Shown piece after piece: positions 32,902 through 37,130 of a stretch of DNA of 37,130 nt (position 1 is the first letter of the stretch; each line of letters starts with the position of its first letter). Location: assembly GCA_017857195.1 (NCBI GenBank), contig JAFMDM010000005.1, positions 1 through 37,130 of the forward strand, given 5' to 3'. This DNA is from Methanobacteriota archaeon (GTDB lineage: Archaea > Thermoproteota > Thermoprotei_A > Sulfolobales > Sulfolobaceae). Both the position numbers and the translations under genes were made by a program. Below the pieces are notes generated by a model. It was not told the origin of the DNA. It made no database searches and was given only the letters and a program-made list of their open reading frames with translations.

Positions 32902-33546
32902 TCAACGTCCACTCCTTTCCATGAGGGTTGGGGACAGTTTGGTCAAGGAGTATTCCACGACCGTCCTCACTCCCCTCACCATGGTGTCCAGGCTCATTGA
33001 AGGTATGGGTCTAGGTATGGATGAAGCACATTTCTCGTGACAGGGGACGTGAACGAAGCCACCTAGCCCTCCATGCTTCCTCTGCTCCCTGATTATGGTG
33101 TACATTACTGCGTTACAGAGGTAACTTCCGGCTGAGAGGCTCAATTCGGCTGGAATTCCCATGGAGTTCAGGTGATCCACTATTTCCTCCACGGGAATGT
33201 TTGTGAACATACCGTCTGGTCCATCGTCCAACCTATCTCCCCTGGCGGTGACACCTGCGTTGTCAGGTTCCTTGGAGTATTTGTAGTTTATGGCAATCTT
33301 CTCAGGGGTCAATTTGGCCCTACCTGGTGCCAGTCCAACACCTAGGGCTAACACCGGCTTAACGGAACTTATCTCTCTGGATACAATCTGAGGTGCCTTC
33401 CCATATTCAACGGGAAGGACGACGCTCAGAACCTCATGTCCACCCACTCTCTGATGGTTCAGGGCCTCAACTACGACCTTCGCAGGGTTATCCTTGTATT
33501 CTAGGAAACCCTCAAAGCCGAATAGGAGTACAGCCATATGGCCCAT
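32902..33546 (-). CDS. pcp: Pyroglutamyl peptidase I (pyrrolidone-carboxylate peptidase)
   Basis: This cysteine peptidase removes N-terminal 5-oxoproline from peptides. The 214-residue product has the catalytic triad expected: E82 in [13 protein letters not shown]144 in [15 protein letters not shown] and H166 in GGFVHVP. The length is close to the family norm (about 205-220). The start ATG 33546 is 11 nt after the stop of the GGT-fold gene; ATG 33537 is the alternative and fits a weak TATA-like TTTTTAAC overlapping the end of that gene. It acts in the cytoplasm. With HyuAB possibly acting as 5-oxoprolinase and a peptide-type importer beside it, a pyroglutamyl-peptide to glutamate route is plausible. 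Confidence 0.9.
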   Translation of the reverse strand: MGHMAVLLFGFEGFLEYKDNPAKVVVEALNHQRVGGHEVLSVVLPVEYGKAPQIVSREISSVKPVLALGVGLAPGRAKLTPEKIAINYKYSKEPDNAGVTARGDRLDDGPDGMFTNIPVEEIVDHLNSMGIPAELSLSAGSYLCNAVMYTIIREQRKHGGLGGFVHVPCHEKCASSIPRPIPSMSLDTMVRGVRTVVEYSLTKLSPTLMERSGR

Positions 33547-33557
33547 ACTAAAGCTGG

Positions 33558-35114
33558 TTAAAAAGCCTGTCCCACAAAGCCCTCTCCCCCTCTTCTTCCC
33601 TCGGCTCCGGCGCTTAGCTTACCGTTGCTCTGTTGTACTCCGTTAACTGCTCCCAGTCTCTTAGCCGGTATAACTGTATGCCCCCTGGACCTGAGGGAAT
33701 CACCAATGGAGCGAAGAAGTTCCTCCTCAACCTCCACCACGGTGCCAGGGGGGTATGGGATAGAGTTTGTCCTATACCTCATAACAAGTCTGGGAGAGTT
33801 CACCGCCCTATCCACGTCCTCCTTGTACCTTAATACCTTCAGCAGGGTGAGCGTAACTGTCTGAGGGATAGTCCAGCCACCGGCTGCACCCAAAGTCACC
33901 ATCCCCTTTCCCTCAGCAATGACGGGTGCAAGGGGATACCTCGGTCTCTGGCCTGGTTCGAACCTCTCCTTATCCGAGGGGTCTAGGCTGAAGTAACACA
34001 TTCCATCGTTCATGCTGAATCCAAGGTCTCCCAGTAGTCCGTTCCTATCGAAGCCATACATCTGCGTGAGGGTCATTGACACCAAGTCCTCTCCCACCAT
34101 GGTGGACAGGCTAGTGGTGTGGAGACCGTAGACTGGACCCCTGATCAGGGAATAGAACTTGGCCTCATTTCCAATCATTTTAGCCAACTCCATGGCGTGC
34201 CTCTTGTCCAGCAGCATTTCAATGGGAACGCGATAATAGTCCTTGCCCGTGTTATAGGCATCATCATCCCTTAGGGCCAACTTACCCGCCTCCAGGAAAA
34301 GATGGGCGAACTGTCCCGAAGTCCAATGGGAGGGTGGATTCAGTTGATCCATTATGTTCAGCCACTCCAATACAGTGGGACCCGCGGTCCCGGCAGGAAG
34401 GGAATACACCACGTATTCATCATAATTGGTGGAACAGAGGTCCACCCAGGTTGGAGAGAACCTCTTTAGGTCCTCCTGGCTTAGGGACCCACTCAGGTTC
34501 TGGACGTGTTCTGCTATCCTTTGGCCCAAGGTGCCTGAGTACATTGACCTCCACCCCTCCTGGGCCAGGGTTCTAAGTGTCGCCTCGAGCTCGGGTTGCC
34601 TTAAGACCTCACCAGGAGAGGGGAACCTGCCTCCTGGATAAAACGTTCTGGCGGTAGATTCGAACTTAGACGAATCCCTGATACCGCTGTAAAACTCCCA
34701 TATCCTCTCCGTGACCTCATGTCCCTTTGCCAACCTTAAGGCTGGGGATAATACTTCCTCCCACTTCAATCTTCCGAACCTATCATGCATTGTGCCCCAT
34801 CCTGCCACTGAGCCTGGGACTAGGAATGAGTTGGGTCCCTCAAAGGTCGGCCTGAAGTCCTCCCAGGGTTTCTCAGCTGTTAAGTCCTCCAGCTTCAGTT
34901 TATGGGGAGCCGTACCTATGAAGTTGAGCCCATAATTTCTTCCCTCAACTCTCATGACGGCCACACCGAAGCCTCCCAACCCAGACATGTATGGGTCCAG
35001 GACGCTGAGAGCTGCAGCTGCTGCCACGGCCGCATCTACTGCATTACCTCCCTTCTCCACCACTTCTTTGGCAGCCATGGAGGAGAGGACGTGATCAGTA
35101 GCTATGGCGAACAT
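33558..35114 (-). CDS. Gamma-glutamyltranspeptidase-fold Ntn hydrolase with altered substrate-binding residues
   Basis: The 518-residue product has the fold of gamma-glutamyltranspeptidases, autoprocessed Ntn hydrolases. [28 protein letters not shown] is at the start, and the self-cleavage/nucleophile motif is HTTSLS with T333 as the expected new N-terminal threonine (small subunit of 186 residues). However, residues that bind the gamma-glutamyl group in E. coli GGT are not kept: the Arg in DFREMAP is replaced (NFIGTAP) and the Ser pair in RPLSSMSP is YP (RPRYPLAP). The glycine pair of the oxyanion hole is kept (GAAGGW). A different amide substrate is therefore likely. No signal peptide is visible, so it is probably cytoplasmic. 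It is followed by pcp, 11 nt later. Confidence 0.87.
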   Translation of the reverse strand: MFAIATDHVLSSMAAKEVVEKGGNAVDAAVAAAAALSVLDPYMSGLGGFGVAVMRVEGRNYGLNFIGTAPHKLKLEDLTAEKPWEDFRPTFEGPNSFLVPGSVAGWGTMHDRFGRLKWEEVLSPALRLAKGHEVTERIWEFYSGIRDSSKFESTARTFYPGGRFPSPGEVLRQPELEATLRTLAQEGWRSMYSGTLGQRIAEHVQNLSGSLSQEDLKRFSPTWVDLCSTNYDEYVVYSLPAGTAGPTVLEWLNIMDQLNPPSHWTSGQFAHLFLEAGKLALRDDDAYNTGKDYYRVPIEMLLDKRHAMELAKMIGNEAKFYSLIRGPVYGLHTTSLSTMVGEDLVSMTLTQMYGFDRNGLLGDLGFSMNDGMCYFSLDPSDKERFEPGQRPRYPLAPVIAEGKGMVTLGAAGGWTIPQTVTLTLLKVLRYKEDVDRAVNSPRLVMRYRTNSIPYPPGTVVEVEEELLRSIGDSLRSRGHTVIPAKRLGAVNGVQQSNGKLSAGAEGRRGGEGFVGQAF

Positions 35115-35134
35115 AGATTGGATATACCTCCTTC

Positions 35135-35143
35135 AAATTAAAG
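35135..35143 (-). promoter_or_regulatory. TATA box for the GGT-fold/pcp operon
   Basis: On the minus strand CTTTAATTT is centred 25 nt before ATG 35114. GAAGGAGGTATAT between them resembles a ribosome site but would lie upstream of the predicted transcription start. Confidence 0.45.
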
Positions 35144-35335
35144 CCTTCCCCCGAGAAGGTCGGTGTGTTCATAAGTCACTAAGCTATTTTTGTAAAATAT
35201 TGTCCGTGAGTAGGAGACCAGTCATCAGGAAAGACCTCCCTTGTCTCTCCTCGTGGTCACCACGGTCAAATGCAGACCATTGAGCAGACTTCCTGTAATC
35301 CTTCTTATCTTTGAGGTAAAGTGTACGGTCATATA

Positions 35336-35900
35336 TCATTTGCCGTTATCGAAAAATGTTCCTTGGCGAACATTATATGATAACTCTATTAGGCTGAGTT
35401 TGAGAAATTCCTTCCGCTCTTTTCTCACCAGCTCGGGATCCATTACTGTAAGGTGACCTCCAACCCTCAGTAGATCAACCAGATCCGGGATGAGATCACC
35501 TTTTGTTTTCCTCGGTACGTTATAGACATAGAGGGAGATGAAGAACAGATCCATAACTGATTTGCGGAAGGGAAACGGAAAGAGATTTTGGACTAGGTGG
35601 ACCTCGCTGTCCTTAAAGTCACCTTTCACTTCCTGGACGGAAAGCTCTTCGTCTCATAACTCAATAGAATATAGCCCAGCCTAGGACATCGTCCCCTTCA
35701 ACAGGATCTAGAACAGACAGTTTCCGCAACTAACCTCTAGTATCTTCCTGGGCTTTAGACCAAAGTTATTGATGAACCCCCCACCATTAGTTTAGTGTAA
35801 TAGAATTCCTCGTCCACCGTAACTCTCATTCTCCTGAAGGGTTTGTACTCCCATGGCCTTAAGCTATCAAAGAGCGACGACGCGCTCTTCTTCCCTGACG
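35336..35900 (-). pseudogene. Decayed SAM-dependent methyltransferase gene
   Basis: Reading the minus strand across frames gives a class I methyltransferase with several lesions. The first part reads LFDSLRPWEYKPFRRMRVTV, then DEEFYYTKLMVGG. A frameshift near 35788 leads to INNFGLKPRKILEVSCGNC, a worn form of SAM-binding motif I (usually LEVGCGTG). Stops follow in that frame at about 35713, 35677 and 35656. The last part, 97 codons open from 35629, reads VMDLFFISLYVYNVPRKTKG, then LIPDLVDLLRVGGHLTVMDPE, the motif IV to VI region. The gene lies just after the convergent-side membrane protein on the same strand. Its substrate is unknown. The family call is good, the exact ends approximate. Confidence 0.7.
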
Positions 35901-36659
35901 TTATGGAAATAAATTGAAACCCCAAATGGTAACGGTGTGAGGTGTGGATATCGAGGGGAAATGAGGGAAAGCTAGCTTGATTAACGCTAACACCAGCAAA
36001 ATTGAGAAGAACAGGAGTGTCCTCTTACTGCCTCTCCTCCCTAACTCCCTGATCTGAGATGCCTTCTCCAGTTTTCCTCCAGGCCACATGAACCTTATTG
36101 TAGGTTCCACCAAGGCAACGAGCGATAGGGGTTCAACTGGAATGAGAGATATCGTAACCAGTAGGGAAACCAACCAGGAGGCCCTGAGGTACCAAAGGTT
36201 GATTCCCCTGAACGGTAACTTGTACTCCACGTACAAGGCCTCGGTGAACGTGTAGGAGTTCCACAGCAAGAAGAGGAGTAAGGCTTCCTCTCCTACCCTC
36301 CCTCCCAGGGCGACCCAGGGCAGGTAAAGGAGGGTGAGTCCCATCGTTCCAAGGAGCTGGGGTACTACGTTTACCTTCAGGTAGGAAAACGTTATTGCCA
36401 GGAGGAAAACTACTCCAGGTATCAGGAAAAACTCGTTGAGGAGAAAAAGGTAGGGTATTACGCTGATGGTCAAGAGTAGAACCTCCTTGACTCCCAACTT
36501 TCTGGAGAGCATCTTACTGTAGGTCGCATCTACCGTGTACCCATGTAGTCCAACCAAAGGTAGAATAGCCAGGAGAATCATCGATGGCCTAGAAACCAGG
36601 GATAAGATATACGTTAATGACAGAAGGAAATACGCTGCATGATTTCTTTTCCTTTCCAT
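35901..36659 (-). CDS. Polytopic membrane protein, unknown function (possibly YwiC-like)
   Basis: The 252-residue product has about seven to eight hydrophobic spans, for example SLTYILSLVSRPSMILLAILPLVGL near the start and RTLLFFSILLVLALIKLAF near the end. The stretch LLWNSYTFTEALYVEYKL, a PTIRFM motif and a basic loop before the last span (KASQIRELGRRGSKRTLLFFSIL) recall YwiC-like membrane proteins, but the match is weak and I assign no function. The ATG is 26 nt after a TATA box (36681-36688), so it is probably a real leaderless gene. The methyltransferase remnant lies directly downstream on the same strand. Confidence 0.65.
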   Translation of the reverse strand: MERKRNHAAYFLLSLTYILSLVSRPSMILLAILPLVGLHGYTVDATYSKMLSRKLGVKEVLLLTISVIPYLFLLNEFFLIPGVVFLLAITFSYLKVNVVPQLLGTMGLTLLYLPWVALGGRVGEEALLLFLLWNSYTFTEALYVEYKLPFRGINLWYLRASWLVSLLVTISLIPVEPLSLVALVEPTIRFMWPGGKLEKASQIRELGRRGSKRTLLFFSILLVLALIKLAFPHFPSISTPHTVTIWGFNLFP

Positions 36660-36680
36660 GAGTCGGTCGTCTCCAGAGGG

Positions 36681-36688
36681 GTTTAAAG
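36681..36688 (-). promoter_or_regulatory. TATA box for the polytopic membrane protein gene
   Basis: On the minus strand CTTTAAAC is centred 26 nt before ATG 36659, the spacing of a leaderless archaeal gene. Confidence 0.55.
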
Positions 36689-36689
36689 A

Positions 36690-36866
36690 CGAGGCCCCTA
36701 ACCATTTAGGGTAAGAAGACCGCCTTCCTTCTCATGCCTCACCTCTAATTCTCTAAGGCTACCATTTAAATAACTCTGGAACATCCCTAAAGCTAAGTTA
36801 GGACTTCTCTCGCTTCAGTTGGACTTCCATGAGACTGAAGTAGAGGCAGTCTATGCTCCTGGATCC
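36690..36866. other. Intergenic stretch with short inverted repeats
   Basis: No gene is visible. CTTCAGT (36813-36819) and ACTGAAG (36834-36840) form a perfect 7-bp stem with a 14-nt loop. It is not accompanied by a T-tract, and its role is unknown. Confidence 0.3.
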
Positions 36867-37130
36867 TCACGGTCGAAGGCACCGTGATCCTCGTTGGGAC
36901 TCCCACTGAGACAGATAGTTAACAGCTACCGAGAATTCCACATGAGGTCCAGTGCGACACGTGAACTTCCACGAGGGAGTCAAAAACTCTGTGAAAATGT
37001 AGAGTTGAATAGGAGAGCTCAAGCTAAGCTGAGGTAGGATCTCTCCTAGATCTTCAGGGTAGTCCCTAACGCAACGACCCAGATCGCGGATTCTACGGCG
37101 ATCAGATCCCCAATAGATTAGGGTGCTAAT
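36867..37130 (-). other. Open frame without a start codon at the window edge, plus stem-loop
   Basis: From the last base of the window the minus strand is open for 87 codons before TGA at 36867-36869. It starts STLIYWGSDRRRIRDLGRCV and contains FTEFLTPSWKFTCRTGPHVEFSVA. No start codon other than one GTG in the second half occurs, so it would be the 3' end of a gene beginning outside the window or a remnant. I do not recognise it. Its last codons overlap a perfect 7-bp hairpin (TCACGGT/ACCGTGA, 36867-36887). Confidence 0.25.

Noticed and set aside
36690-37130. tRNA or CRISPR array in the right-hand tail
   Set aside because: The short stems do not form a cloverleaf, and there are no regularly spaced direct repeats.

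Overview
The window looks like a thermoacidophilic crenarchaeon of the order Sulfolobales, perhaps Metallosphaera- or Acidianus-like. The reasons are: a Hje-type Holliday junction resolvase, heavy use of AGG/ATA codons, TATA boxes about 24-28 nt before start codons (leaderless transcripts), GGTGA-type ribosome sites inside operons, and tight 1-4 bp gene overlaps. Base composition is near half GC throughout and no intact mobile element, tRNA, rRNA or CRISPR array was seen. All names come from reading motifs and recalled family sequences; no search was run.

Layout. (1) 1-3.9 kb: the end of a DmsC-like membrane anchor, a complete four-subunit 2-oxoacid:ferredoxin oxidoreductase operon (porG-D-A-B), and a small membrane protein. 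(2) 4.3-22.7 kb: an N-heterocycle/ureide catabolic island. It holds three NCS1 nucleobase-type permeases, carbamate kinase, an amidase-signature hydrolase, an isatin-hydrolase/kynurenine-formamidase-like cyclase, a three-subunit molybdenum hydroxylase, a CodA-type amidohydrolase, and a four-gene fdrA / 55-aa peptide / DUF1116 / DUF2877 operon that corresponds to the E. coli oxamate carbamoyltransferase genes (allFGH). (3) 22.6-27.2 kb, minus strand: hyuA-hyuB (hydantoinase/oxoprolinase type) followed in the same overlapping operon by a macro-domain protein and Hje. (4) 27.5-32.8 kb: a complete peptide/oligosaccharide-type ABC importer. (5) 32.9-35.1 kb, minus strand: a gamma-glutamyltranspeptidase-fold Ntn hydrolase and a pyroglutamyl peptidase. 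(6) 35.3-37.1 kb: a decayed methyltransferase gene, a polytopic membrane protein and a poorly coding tail.

How it may work together (inference). Permeases bring in cyclic N-compounds; the CodA-type enzyme, Mo hydroxylase, cyclase and amidase deaminate, oxidise and open them. The FdrA/DUF1116/DUF2877 complex would cleave the resulting carbamoyl compound (oxalurate in E. coli) to carbamoyl phosphate, and carbamate kinase would make ATP from it. The right-hand half (ABC importer, pyroglutamyl peptidase, HyuAB, GGT-fold enzyme) could serve peptide or 5-oxoproline salvage, although the GGT-fold enzyme lacks the usual gamma-glutamyl-binding residues. The most notable points are the archaeal oxamate-carbamoyltransferase-like operon with a free-standing 55-residue FdrA C-terminal module, and a porD gene whose only plausible complete start is CTG.
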